A stretch of 64,000 nt of DNA. Source: Rotaria sordida. Lineage: Eukaryota > Rotifera > Eurotatoria > Philodinida > Philodinidae. The position numbers were made by a program, and so were the translations under genes. Location: the NCBI GenBank assembly GCA_905250125.1, contig CAJNOL010000617.1, positions 54,139 through 118,138 on the forward strand, written 5' to 3'. This document shows, one piece after another, positions 47,247-59,251 of this stretch; positions within the stretch are counted from its first letter, which is position 1; every line of letters begins with the position of its first letter. The notes under the pieces were generated by a model. That model was not told the origin of the DNA. It made no database searches and saw only the letters and a list, made by a program, of their open reading frames with translations.

Positions 47247-50200
47247 TATTGACGATTATGAAGTTTCAGATCTAAAACAAAAAAAGAAGGAAAAGAAATT
47301 GTCAACTAAAGTCATGCTTTAAGTTGACGAATAATTTCTATTAATCAAAAGAAAAATTCCAGAACAAATGTCGCTTTTTTTATATGAAATAATAACAGTA
47401 AACAAATGTTGTTTTTTTTTTGTTCAGATCCCATGACATTTAATTCAAAAAGATAAACAGTAAGCAGACATCCTAATTCAATTACATTCGCTTGAATAAT
47501 AGAAATAGAACAATTGAAGAACTAAAAAAAAATATTAATTTGTACTTGAATTAAATGCATTCACTGGAAAAGACATATTTGTTAACATTGTAAAGATATA
47601 AAATAATTACCAATAGTGATACTTTCTTTTCTTGTTATTAATATATAGATGTCAAACATTTAATAGTTAACATACCCAAATAACTAACTTATCGGCTCAA
47701 TACTTTATCAGCTTTAGACAACATATTTATCTGTTAGTGAATATAACAATGAAATGTTTTATTTTCATTTGCATTTTTGTACGTCAAGTTTATCATGCAT
47801 ATGTCTTATTAAATCAATATACTTTTTGTTTTCGATATAGAATATCCAAATGTTTGTTAGAGAATTAAAAATGCTATATTTTTAAAATGCATAATGAAGA
47901 ATTTATAATCTATTTTTTCATATTAGACAGATGAAAAATGAAAATATATCGAGTTTTATAATGAATAAATTCATTGTTACTTTTTATTAACAGAATATTA
48001 GACAAATTTTAATTCTTTTTATTTATTTTGAAAATATAATGACTTCGAAACGTATGAAAAACTTGTTTTCTTTATTAAAATTAATTGATACTTCGTTATC
48101 GTTTATAGAAATATATCGTACTGTGAAAGATATAAACGATATCTATCTACCGATATATATCTGTTTCGCTAATAAGATTATTCTATGCAACGATTTAGGA
48201 GAAATTCTTTTCTATACTTGAAGATTTACGAAAAAATGTCTATTGTATCAATCAACAATTTATTATACGGAATCAAATTTGACTTTAAACAAAAATTATA
48301 AAATTGCAAAATAAATCTAAAAAGGTTTTGTAAAATGTTATATATAGATATACTAATTTATGTAGAGTTAACTCAATCTTAAATAATAGGATGATAGTTG
48401 AGTCAATGAAACTTAATATAGATAGAGTGTATGATAATAAAAAAATTAGTATAGGTTATAATTGAGAACTATTGAGTTTAGAATCATATTTAAAAAAATC
48501 ATGAAGTTATAAATAGATTGAAAACAGATTCAATATCAAAAGGTTTTTTTCGTTGTATACTCGATGATATTTGCGTATGTAAAGAATATTGTAATGAAGA
48601 TTGAAATGTCAATATTAATCAATGGAAAAACTAATCTTATGATATTATGTTCATCTCCGTTACAGTAAGAGATAAATTAGTAAATATAATCATGATTTTC
48701 TCTTTTTTTGTTGTTGTCTAGATGAGATAAAATGATAATTTATTTACTTAAATAAGTTATTTTTATCGGAAGAAATAATTTTTGAATTATTTATTTAAAC
48801 TCTATTCCATCATATCAAATATTGATTTTGTGATTTATACAAATATAGAACCATATTCTCATAGTATTTCTAATAATCTATCTGTTACATTCATTCATAC
48901 AGTATTTTTTACATAATGTTCTCCATGAGTCGTTTGAACCAGAATTAGAACCGGTAGAAATGGTGAGACGTGCGATCGCACTGCAGTATGAATTATTGTT
49001 AATTTTTTTGACTCTATAACAGTCAAATTAACCCTTCGATTAGCCATGTCTATGTTCTAATCAGTACAACAATAATATAAAAATCCTTTTTTTTTACTGC
49101 TTGTTAATATCTATTTCAATCAATTTTTTTTTGTTTCGTAGTATCTATTGCTGAACGAAAAACTTCTTAGAAGTACAAATTCTCTATTAGTTTTTCATAT
49201 TCATTAAATGTTCGTAAGACACGAACGTTATTTATTACTTGTATATTTTATCTGCTTCAAACATTATATTCATTTTGCTATCTCTCATGTCTATTCAAAA
49301 TATAAATAACTCTATGATAACTACAATGTAAAATGATTATTCAATTTTATTTTAATAGTATAACTTAATATGGAAGTGGGTGGATAAAATATAATTAGTA
49401 TATTATAATGAATTTTGACTAAATAAAACAGCCTTAGACTTTTTTTTTTCTTCACATAAATAGTCTTCGACATCAGTAAAGAGTGTTGTTTTGTGAAAAA
49501 AAAACAATTTATATCAGCCGGTAGAAAAAAAAGATGTTAGGTCTATTAGATTGGCCGTTGACTGTTACCGATTACAAATCTGATTTGAACTGACACAACA
49601 ATAGCAAATATTCTAACATTCAATAAGAGAGTATGACTTTATACACGATTGTGGTATCTGTCACTCATGCTTTCAATTCTAATAAAATCCAATCATCTTA
49701 GATAAATTATTAATATCCTTAACCATATTTAAAAGAAGTAATTAGTGTTTTGCGAGAACGACTTTTCTCGATTCTCGTTTTCGTACGAACAAGGCTTTCA
49801 GAACTCTTATTACGATTTCATTTTTCATATTTGAGAAAAAGTTATTATTACCAGACGGTAGCTTCTATCAATGTCATACATTGCGCAATATGAGATGACC
49901 TTAAATTAAAAATAAAATTATCATTCGCAGTGTATTTTAGTACGTAAAGTTGAAAAAAATGATTTCCTTCATCAACTGAAAAGAAAAAAAACAATACTAG
50001 CCCATCATCAATATCCATGGAAAAACAAAATATTCAAGAGGAGAAGATTATAATATTCTTTTCGAAGAAGACAATAACAAAGAAAATAATAAATGTAATA
50101 AGAGAATTATGATTTAATGAACAATAAATGAATTTGTCTAATTTTTCTTGAAAGATATTTGCTATTTTTCTGTTAATTAATAAACGATGCAATAGTCTTT

Positions 50201-51631
50201 GGAAGAATGTCGCAACTTATGTCTCAACAATGTAACATCTGATTGACTTTAACTCTTTTTTTTTGTTTGAATGAACAAAATTTGAAGAGTAATTATATAA
50301 AAGAAACCAAAAAAAAGATTGTGTGTCTAGTTGATTTATTTTGTGCGAGAGCATACTTACTACTAATTACAAAAAACACGTGTTGTAATATCCGTAAACA
50401 TTTATTTGGCAATTGATACCACTTCATTATCTAGCTATCATGACTAGAATCTACCGCTAGATAGAGTTAAAAGCACTTTATCTAAGACATAAATTTCAGA
50501 ACTTTTACGAATTCACTGTTTTCTTCTATTTCACAATTTTTACAAAACTGATATTTCGGTGAAAAGAATATTATACAAGAGAATTTTCTTATCGACAATG
50601 TGCCCACAAAAGTATTCCAAATAGATAGAATGATAGGGATTGAAAGGATCTATTCGTAGATAAGCTTAACTCAAAGTTTGAGAACAAACGAAGTCGTGAA
50701 GTCAGTGACTGAAAACAACGAACAATCAGATTGTACAGACATGTTGAGCGTTGCTTCGTATTTGAAAAACCATCATAATAAAGTGCAAGTAAAAATTTTA
50801 ACTATCTTGACTTGTTTGCTTCATTCTCCAACATTCGGCCTTTCAAATAAAAAAAAGGTTCAGGTCTATTCAATATTCAGTTGTTAAGAGATGAGTCTCG
50901 ACATTTTTTCAAAGACTTTTGCAAGACTTATTATATATCAAAATAGTTATTAAGAATTAAAAAAGGTTTTACATAAAAATATTTTAATGCATATGAAAAC
51001 AAAGCAAAACGATTTTCAGGCACGCTCATTTTTGATACTATTCCTGGTCCCGAAGAACGCTAGAACTAAATCAGATGATTTAAAATTGGTAACATAAACA
51101 TTTTGATATACATGAAAATATTGGATAGTATAATAGAAAATTTCAATCATAACTATAAATATAGATTGTAAGGATAAAAAAGAAGAAAAAGAAAATGATG
51201 TTTATCATAACTTAGATCTGGATTATATCAAATCATTGATTACAACAAACTATTATAGATAATAGAATATTTATGAGGTTTTTTTTTAGTGTAAAAGATA
51301 ATATTTTATTTATATATTTGTCAGATACGAATTCAAACAAATGATCAAATTAGTTTTTTTTCAAATTTCATAGTTTTGACGAGAAAAAAAGACTTTGAAA
51401 ATTTTTATTTTGGTTTGTGGTTATCAACATCATGTTTTCTTGCTGTCTTATCTTTGAATCATAACAAAATATCATATACAAAGTCAATAGGGGAAATATT
51501 TGATCATGTTAATCGCATAGATATTCGATCTGACTTTAAATATGACTTAAAAAATAGTTGTTTTTATTTAAATTCAAATATTTCTTTTGACGATTGTATA
51601 CGTGTATTAGCATCAATAACATATTAGAAAT
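47247..51631. other. Gene-poor AT-rich interval
   Basis: No supported gene over 4.4 kb. A frame at 51376-51627 (SIGEIFDHVNRIDIRSDF, ending four bases before the EGF gene start) has plausible codon usage but no start, partner exon or family. The remainder is AT-rich with small hairpins, such as GAGAACGACTTTTCTCGATTCTC near 49756. Confidence 0.4.
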
Positions 51632-53347
51632 ATGTGCTACATAATTCTTTTCATACTTATAGTCTTAGCAATAGCGAAAAGCTCTTTTGCAGGTTAAGAA
51701 AAAATTATAATCTTTAATAATTTTTATTTTTATTATTTATCTCTAGTTCAATGTAATACAAATCCTTGTCAACTCGGTGGTTATTTCATACCACCTAATT
51801 ATAACTGTATTCAATTGTTACATGAATCCAATGTTATTTGTACATGTCCTAATGAACAAGGACGAAAAAATGCTCCGTGTCGTAAGAAATAATGTTTTTC
51901 AAGATTTGAAGTCTAATGATTAGATTGTAAATATCTAGGTGTTTGTGATAATGTTCATTGTGGTCCAAATGGAGTTTGTATTGAAGCAGGATGGTTCCAA
52001 GATTCATTTTATGCTTGTGCATGTACGAGTGGTACATATAATTATGTTATTCCAAAACCATGTCTAGGTGTTAGTTCAACAACGGTAACAAGCTAAAACC
52101 CCTTTAAAAAAATGTCCACGAAAAATGGTCCTCAGAAAAAGTTTCTTCCATCATGAAAATATCTTGTCTATAAAACGCGAGCTATGGTACACGATAATAT
52201 TAATCATATAGTATAATTTATTATAATGAACTGAATTCTCTTTTATTTTTCATTTGCAATAAAAAAAGATAGTCTATGTAATAGGGTATGACTATGGGAT
52301 GTGAATGTAGATGGGTGTAAAGTATAGGTGTGAGCGTGGAATGTGGGTCTTATCTTTACTCACACCCAAAATAACAATTGAGGATGAGGGATTATTTCTC
52401 AAAGAGGTTTTCACCAAGGATATTTACTGTGAAGGACATTTTTTACAAGGACGAAAAGTCGAGAACATTTTTGAAAGAACACTTTCCAGAGGACATTTTA
52501 GACTGTATCTCCAACAACAATTACAACTGTTACTTCTACTTTACGACCTGTCCATTGTCTTCATGGTAGTAGGAAAAATCTTAACTACAATTAAAATCAT
52601 ATTTTATTTTGAAATAATTTAGGCGTTTATAATGCTGCAACAGGTACATGCATTTGCCAAATTGCTTTTACAGGATCTCAATGTGAAACATCGATTGGTA
52701 TGGTATTGTTTTTTTTTTTCGTTTTTCATTAATATTGTTTGTATAGGTCAAGAACTTTGTCAAAAAATAACTTGTGTTAATGGTGGTGTTTGTAATCCTG
52801 TGCCTACAGCTAATAATGGAATTGAAGCACAATGTTGGTGTTTAAACGGTATAGAAAATTTAAAATATAAGAACGAGAAAAAGAACATGAGTAAATTTTA
52901 TTAATAGGTTTTTTTGGTTCCAATTGTGAATTGATTGGTAGATATTATTGAAATTATTTCATATAATTAGTTTAATTGTTATTTTAATATACAGGTACAC
53001 CGGGTGCATGCCAATTTAATCTTTGTCAAAATAGTGGTGTATGTGAAGAGAGAAAACTTGGCGCTTCACACTTTGCTTATTGTCAATGTCCGCCTGGCTT
53101 TAGTGGACGATTTTGTGAAAGGCGTAAGAGAGAAAAAACTTATATATTTTATCATTAATCTTTTTTGTTTTGTACAGATTACTTTACATGTTCTCATTCG
53201 GGTTTATTTGACGATTCAGTTAATTGTAAATTTGGTCGATATTTTCAATGTGTCAATACAGTTGCAATAATGCGTACATGTCTACAAGGTCTTCGTTTTA
53301 ATTCAATGAAAATGCAATGCGATGCGAACGGTTCTTGTCCATCATAA
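51632..53347 (+). CDS. Secreted EGF-repeat protein with C-terminal chitin-binding domain
   Basis: Eight exons (51632-51692, 51747-51881, 51939-52067, 52623-52697, 52747-52848, 52908-52937, 52995-53123, 53178-53347) give 276 residues. All internal introns are phase 1, as usual for shuffled EGF modules. Domains: a signal peptide (CYIILFILIVLAIAKSSFA), then Cys-rich EGF-like units (CNTNPCQLGG...CTCP, CDNVHCGPNGVC...CAC, CICQIAFTGSQC, CQKITCVNGGVC...CWCLNGFFGSNC, CQFNLCQNSGVC...CQCPPGFSGRFC). The final 55 residues (CSHSGLFDDSVNC, RYFQCVN, CLQGLRFN, C) match a type 2 chitin-binding (peritrophin-A) pattern. It probably works outside the cell, binding chitin or matrix. The third intron (555 bp) carries a telomere-like hairpin. 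Confidence 0.9.
52283..52370. repeat. Telomere-like hairpin 8, inside an EGF-gene intron
   Basis: AGGGTATGACTATGGGATGTG continues through GGTGTGAGCGTGG to a short C-rich arm (CTCACACCC). Confidence 0.55.
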
Positions 53348-53520
53348 ATAGCAAACGAAAAGAAAAACAAAAGACTACACTCTATAACTTGATTTATTTC
53401 AATATGAACTAGTGAAATTATTTCGATTCATGTGCTAACAAAATATGATCTACATCATTTTAAATAAACAACGAGTTATTTTTTCTGAGTTAGTGATTTC
53501 CGCTTTGTCTGACTTAGAGC

Positions 53521-53570
53521 TGGATGTGGGGTGTGAGTGCTACCGCTAGGAAGAAGAACACTCACACTCT
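53521..53570. repeat. Telomere-like hairpin 9
   Basis: GGATGTGGGGTGTGAGTG, a 20-bp spacer, then CACTCACACTC. GAGTGTGAG-type pairing is nearly perfect at the centre. Confidence 0.65.
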
Positions 53571-53773
53571 TAAACACTGAGACTTTTTAAACTAATTATT
53601 GAGCTTTTCAAATTATTTACTATGCTAAAACTAATTTTTTACTGAGCAAAAACTACTGAGCTGTAATTAAAAACATACTGAATAATCAAATACAAGCCAA
53701 AAAATGACAGCATATCAAATGAAAATTTTCTTTAAAATATATATATTTTTAAAAAAAAGCTAATAGAAGATTT

Positions 53774-54140
53774 GCTAAGTGATATTCCAATTGTTCATAA
53801 TCCAGAAGAACGTTTCTGTATTCAATTATTAATTGATCATAGTGTATTAATTAGTGATTTTCTACATCAACCCAAAGCTATTTTTTCAAATGGTATTTCA
53901 GATAAATTTCATTTTTCTCTTTTACCGGACGATTGGAACGATTTTTATCAATCATCTTAATTGAATTAATTATGTTTTACGAAATCGTCCATAAATTGGA
54001 TATTAAACAATGCTATTAAACGATTTCCTATTCTTGCCAAAAATGAATACAAAAAATCTATTACTGATACAAATATTTTTACGCCTGACCGTCAATTAAT
54101 TATGAATGAATCAGTTGAAGTCAAACATTTATTCGATTAA
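53774..54140 (+). pseudogene. PDPR/dimethylglycine dehydrogenase-family pseudogene fragment
   Basis: The first frame reads LPDDWNDFYQSS and stops (53958-53960). After about 55 bp of displaced sequence the match resumes in another frame with NAIKRFPILAKNEYKKSITDTNIFTPDRQLIMNES, EVKHLFD and a stop. The order W..F.....A..R.P.L...E......T..FTPD...I.GES..V...F is that of FAD-dependent sarcosine/dimethylglycine dehydrogenases and the pyruvate dehydrogenase phosphatase regulatory subunit. The conserved Gly before ES is Asn here. Only about 110 codons survive; the FAD and folate domains are absent. Confidence 0.55.
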
Positions 54141-54207
54141 AAATAATTTTTCGTAAAAGAAAAATATCTAGCTTGATAATTATTTTGTTGTATCTGGTAC
54201 AAATGAA

Positions 54208-54768
54208 CAGGGTACAGGGTTGTGCATAACCTTTTGCTATAGGAGTACAGCGCGAACACGGAAAGATATAAAAGGGAATTTTACACCAAATAAAAGCCCG
54301 TCGAAAACGAGATTTAGGAATGTAAATGGTAATTCATAGGATGATAATGGGTTATAAAGTTACGAAAATTTTCAAAGTTCTAGCAAGATGATTGAGTACT
54401 TACATGAGTAGTCAACCACGAAAAACACAAGCATCTCCACAAAATTTTTTCATCTATCAGACTTTGTAGAGCTCTCTTTCCTGGTCGCTTTGGTAAATAG
54501 AACTTAAGTTTGATAAGCAAATGATAGTGCTAGACTCAAAATAGGAAAAAAAAATCTCAACAGCTTTGTGTACTAGATCAGTGCTAACTATCTATAAAAT
54601 TATACAACAATATTCCTGAAATTTTGAAACTTTCTTTAATCCTATAGTTAATTGCCATCCTATGAATTACCAGTCATACTCTTATATTTCGTTTTCAACG
54701 GGCTTTCATCGAGTATAAAATTTACTTTTATATCTTTTGGAGTTCGAGCTGTACCCGTCCCTACACTG
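54208..54768. mobile_element. Degraded inverted-repeat element
   Basis: The left arm (CAGGGTACAGGGTTGTGC..., AAAGATATAAAAG, AAAGCCCGTCGAAAACGA, GGTAATTCATAGGATG) is mirrored by the right arm (CATCCTATGAATTACC, TCGTTTTCAACGGGCTTT, CTTTTATATCTTT, ...CCCTACACTG). Arms are about 130 bp and diverged. CAG-type ends hint at hAT, but the flanking 8-mers do not match. Confidence 0.65.
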
Positions 54769-54789
54769 TAAAAAATAGGCGTAGAATAA

Positions 54790-54990
54790 TAAACCATTCA
54801 AAAGGGTTTATTAACCTTATAAACGCTTTCATATACGCTTTTAGTGTCATAAACCCTTTCAAATACCATTTTCCTTCATAAATCCTAGGAAGAGTATTTT
54901 ATTCGTTGTACTTTCATAAACCTTTTAGGGTGTATGAGCTGTAATATACCCTTAAAGGGTTTATTAACTTCATAAACCCTTCGGAACAGG
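54790..54990. repeat. Degenerate repeats around AAGGGTTTAT/ATAAACCCTT
   Basis: At least seven copies of an AAGGGTTTAT-like 10-mer or its complement occur within 200 bp in both orientations, spaced about 20-40 bp apart. Together they form an irregular palindromic cluster. Confidence 0.7.
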
Positions 54991-55258
54991 CTTGACACCA
55001 TGTCATGCAAAAGGAAGTCCATCGCTTGACATAGCATTGATTAACTTTGTCAAGTTAGGATAATGTACTCTTTGGCACAAAAAAATATTGTATAAAACAA
55101 TTATATCTGTTGATTTAAAGAAGAAATAATCAAAGTTAACATTTTCTTGTTGATGTACCCTTCTTGCTTGTAGTCTTTCTTTTTTATTAGTTAGTTGGAC
55201 TTTCAAGTTTTTTCATTATTATTTATAGAATTGATTTTGATGATTTAAAAACAAAAAT

Positions 55259-55328
55259 GGGTGTGAATGTGGGTGTTGGTTTTGGACAAAGTCGTTCATT
55301 CAAATCAACACCCACTTCCACAACCTCC
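55259..55328. repeat. Telomere-like hairpin 10
   Basis: GGGTGTGAATGTGGGTGTTGG faces CAACACCCACTTCCACAACC across about 25 bp. The complementarity is good. Confidence 0.7.
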
Positions 55329-55404
55329 TACAGTTATTCATTGATTTAAACTATTTTTATTTAAATAATAATCAAACTTTCAGCAATGTCCATTATGTCC
55401 ATGA

Positions 55405-55722
55405 ACTAGAAATCAAGGAATTTCTATAGAATTCTACATAAGTTTATGATTCAAGACAATTACAGATCGAAGAAATTCAAACAAATTTGGCAAAAGAAGT
55501 AAAACGGATAGAATTATATTGAATTGTTACATTTGTTGGATTTGCTTGAATTCTTTGACTTTCAACAAAGTCCAAACGCTTAAGATGAGTATGCTCTCCT
55601 TTGACATAGTGAAATAGAATTCTTTGGAATCGCTAGATTTGTTTGAACTCCTTCTCTGGGTAATTCTGGTTGTCATTGAATTCCTTCGTTACATAGAATT
55701 CTATAGAATTGTTAATTCCTAG
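55405..55722. repeat. Inverted repeat upstream of the ACAD-fold gene 3' end
   Basis: CTAGAAATCAAGGAATTTCTATAGAATTCTA is mirrored by TAGAATTCTATAGAATTGTTAATTCCTAG. GAATTC is repeated several times between. This is probably a small foldback MITE. Confidence 0.6.
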
Positions 55723-55749
55723 ATTGTGAGTATATATCATTATGATCAT

Positions 55750-56964
55750 TTAACCCATCGCCCCTAACGGGTCATAGGTATCACTCTTAAACAAGTCCTG
55801 AACTTGACGTCTGCGTACTCCAACATTGCCACCATCGAATAGCGAAAAGACACCTGAATCCATAAGTAGTCTGTCGAATCCATGCTTCCTGTCGTAAGAA
55901 TCAACGCCAATCACCCGCATTCCATCATAAACCACTTGAACACAATGATCGGCTGCGAAGATCTTGGCAAGATAACAAAGTTCTCCATTGCCAGTCGTTT
56001 CGAAAAGGTGTAGCGCCTTCCACGTTAAATATCTTGACGCTTCCAACATCGCTTTCATCGAAGTAAGAATATCGCTCACACTTTGATGATTGATTATAAA
56101 CGTATCCCCTCCACGCTTCTCCATCCGTGCAAATGTTAGTGCTTTCTCGAACGATGCACGCATAACACCAGTGCAAAAGGAACCAACGAGACCAGCCGAG
56201 ACGGTAAAAACAGTTTCGACTACTTTGATACCATCTTGATCGAGTCGATTCCAAATAGGTACTCGAAGATTAGTGAACTTTATATGTGGTCCAGAAACAG
56301 CACGATGTCCGATGGTTTCGATGTCTTCCACGATCGTATATGCTCCATCCGTATTATTCTTTATATTCTCAGATGTTACAGCAATGACGGCAAAAGATTC
56401 TTCGATCTTTACCACGACGCACTGTAAATCCGCACCTGAATAATCCCAGCCAGCACAGTTCGTAGCCCATTTCTTCTCGCCATTCAAAATATAATGTTCT
56501 CCATCCAAATGGGCAGTGGTAAATGTCGTAGAAGTCTTCCAATTGGCAGAACCACCGGGTTGAGAAAAAACGAAACTCGCTAGAGGCGCATCTTGCTTGC
56601 GAATGAATGGATCAAGAAGACGTTTTTGTTGGTCAGGGGAGCCAAACAGAATGACTGGTAATATTCCTAATCCGGTACCGAATATGGTTAAACTTGCGCT
56701 CGACTCGACTGCATAGCATTCTTCGCAAATCAATGCTCCATTGATCATTGCACCTCCACTTCCTCCTAGCGAGACTGGAATCTGAGCTTGGATTAAACCG
56801 GCTTGCACTGCTTTCTCGTATATTGACTTGGTCGAAAGAAATCTCTGGTGCGGAGTTGGTAAATCTTGATAAAGTAGATGAGCATTCAAGAGATTTTCTT
56901 GTGCAAAGGTGCGTGCAAATATCTGAAGTGTCTTTTGCTCTGGTGAGAGAGTAAAATCGACCAT
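55750..56964 (-). CDS. ACAD-fold flavoenzyme, nitroalkane-oxidase-like
   Basis: An intronless 404-residue protein with the acyl-CoA dehydrogenase architecture. The N-terminal helical domain (FTLSPEQKTLQIFARTFA) is followed by the central beta domain with an FAD loop (FVFSQPGGSANWK) and YILNGEKKWATN, then the C-terminal four-helix domain. Where ordinary ACADs have the catalytic Glu in a YEGT-type motif, this protein has FDGGNVGVRRR, placing Asp377 seven residues before Arg384. As I recall, fungal nitroalkane oxidase uses Asp402 and Arg409 with exactly this spacing, so an oxidase or nitronate-forming reaction is as likely as beta-oxidation. It has no mitochondrial leader. The C-terminus GAMG lacks a canonical SKL peroxisomal signal. 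The absence of introns, fungal-like motifs and visibly higher GC than the surroundings suggest horizontal acquisition. Confidence 0.9.
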   Translation of the reverse strand: MVDFTLSPEQKTLQIFARTFAQENLLNAHLLYQDLPTPHQRFLSTKSIYEKAVQAGLIQAQIPVSLGGSGGAMINGALICEECYAVESSASLTIFGTGLGILPVILFGSPDQQKRLLDPFIRKQDAPLASFVFSQPGGSANWKTSTTFTTAHLDGEHYILNGEKKWATNCAGWDYSGADLQCVVVKIEESFAVIAVTSENIKNNTDGAYTIVEDIETIGHRAVSGPHIKFTNLRVPIWNRLDQDGIKVVETVFTVSAGLVGSFCTGVMRASFEKALTFARMEKRGGDTFIINHQSVSDILTSMKAMLEASRYLTWKALHLFETTGNGELCYLAKIFAADHCVQVVYDGMRVIGVDSYDRKHGFDRLLMDSGVFSLFDGGNVGVRRRQVQDLFKSDTYDPLGAMG

Positions 56965-59251
56965 GGCAATGAAGAAGTCTTTGTGTGAACTAATACGATG
57001 ATTCTCTACTCACTATTTGACTCAAATGTATGTATATAACGCAGAAGAAATGAATCGTTCGACGCAATGCAACTACACGAATGAATGAATGGTGAAAAAA
57101 AACGATAGGGAGCGATAGTTGTGAAGCGTGCAAAGAAAAGAAAAAATCGAACGAAGGATATCATTAGTGACGGACTAAGAAAGAAATGAAAAAAAAAATA
57201 ACGTGACACAGAGAGACATGACTATATGTGCACATTAAGATAAGAATGATAAAGCAAGAAAGAAAATTTTTTATATAAACTCAATATTTTTCTTACATCG
57301 AAGAAGGTTATATTAATGAAACATATTTAGATAAATAAACTTACAGACAATTTATTAGTAATTAGAAGAAAATGAGATTTTAGATAATTCTTTAACGAAT
57401 TTATATAGAGTTTCTTGAAAACTGTTGAACTACTATCATTGCTTTCTAGAAAATTATGTTGATATTTTAACACTAGTGATGGATATTTCACCTATTTCTT
57501 TATCATCATTATTTGAATATGATAGGTCAAGAGGTTTAGTTCATAAACAAGACTTTAGGGTGAAAGTGTGTATTTCTGTTCTTTATACCCTCACCCTCAA
57601 GATAGAATAAACGAACGTGGTTACTACATATAGTTGTCTAAACATTGGAAGTAATTTGATCGCGCTTGCTACAAATCAAAGCAGTAAGGGTATATATACA
57701 TTTGTCAGTTTTCGATCCTATCGTAATGTTGTATCTACGAACTTGAAAATAAAAAATGGATTCCAGTCTGTCGGTATTTAAAATAAAAAAAAAACTTGCA
57801 CAGAATTTGTTTCATTTAAATCAACAATATTTATTAGGCCTTCTGTTAAAATAACTCTTTAATTCGAATCAACCAACTCTTCTGTTTAAATAAATATTTC
57901 ATTTATCCATCGCATACCGTTAATAATTATTCCATCTCGTCCAAATCACCTCAGTTTTGACGAATAATCAGTGATCTTGTAACACAATGATCTAAATTAG
58001 CTTTTATTTTCTCGATAGAAGCGTTGTATTGAATATCCATTGGATGATTAGTGTCGATAAATAGAAAATGAAGTATGTTTGATCATTTTTTTTTAACTTT
58101 AAAAAGTACGCTTTTTCGCGAAGTGATTTTATCTGATTGTGAGTGTGAGAAACGAAAACAAGGAAAAGAGAATTTATCACAATATTTAATATATTCAACA
58201 TGCTCGATATTCATTTATTAAAGATTAATAGAATGAGAACGTCAGAAATTAGTCTTACTCACGTCCCTTACATAATCTTCGAGCTAATATCCAATCACTT
58301 AGAACTAGTTTATTCATGCCCTCAAAATCGTGATGATTTGAGGAAAAAATTGGTATTAGATTATGACTAGTCACAATTTTTCAATAAATCAGTGATTAAA
58401 TGAGATTTTATTGCGATTAAAGCACAAAAAAGAGATTTTCTTGAAAATCATCAATCAATAAGCAAATAAATTGTTATATAATTGTAATTTTAGAAACTCA
58501 TTACCAATTACTGGTTAACTGAAAAAGCATTTTGAGTCTTACAATGGAGCCTTTTGTACTATTAATCAAGAAAACTGACAATGTTCGAGTCAACTTATCA
58601 CTATCACAGCCAAACTAATAAATTTAAAATATTACTTGCCCTATAGCGATCCTGGGCCGTGATATTAAATTTTTAAGACAGTCAGTGTTGATATATGAAC
58701 ATAATACTATGAAAACTATTCACATCGAACGTTTTATACATAATTATCAGACTTTTATGGTAGCATATTTTTAAAATCTTGTTGACGTTTATCGATTACA
58801 TTAGGATTGCACTACTCTCTTAAAAAAAACATGGATCATCAGAAACCATTGAGGATTTTAGCGACGATACTGAACTTTTTAAGATTCGCTTCCTTCATTA
58901 GTAAACCATCAAAGATTCTAGATAATTTTAAGAACCATTTTCAGTTAAGAATGGTTCCAAGTGTTTAGAAGAGTTCTATCTCGCACCTTTTCTTTTTACT
59001 GCTGAACTCTTTTTACAATGATGATTTTAATGCACCATGCTTGAACCACTCTAAAAAAATGCCAAACCAATCATTCGGGATTTCGGAAGACTTTACTATA
59101 TCTTTAGATTATAGTACAAAATATAGAAATAAAGAATTATATAAAGAAAAAATGAATTAGGCATAGAAATAAGAGGTCAGACACAGGAATAATGAGTTAG
59201 AGATAGAAACAATGTGATAGGATAGAAATAAGGGGTTAAATATAGAATTAA
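56965..59251. other. Non-coding interval
   Basis: Upstream region of the ACAD-fold gene followed by anonymous AT-rich DNA. An open frame at 57425-57610 has some coding texture but no family match. A weak telomere-like hairpin is at 57557-57600, and a ~20-bp minisatellite begins near 59150. Confidence 0.4.
57557..57600. repeat. Telomere-like hairpin 12, eroded
   Basis: AGGGTGAAAGTGTG faces ACCCTCACCCTC. It is the weakest member of the group. Confidence 0.4.

Noticed and set aside
48039..48221. 60-codon frame in AT-rich DNA
   Set aside because: Short, no recognisable features; chance expectation is high at this composition.
51376..51627. Plus-strand frame just upstream of the EGF gene
   Set aside because: Codon usage is plausible, but it starts at TTG, has no upstream exon and no family match; left as a note rather than a gene.
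57425..57610. 61-codon frame (ENYVDILTLVMDIS...)
   Set aside because: Some coding texture but no match and no consistent exon boundaries.
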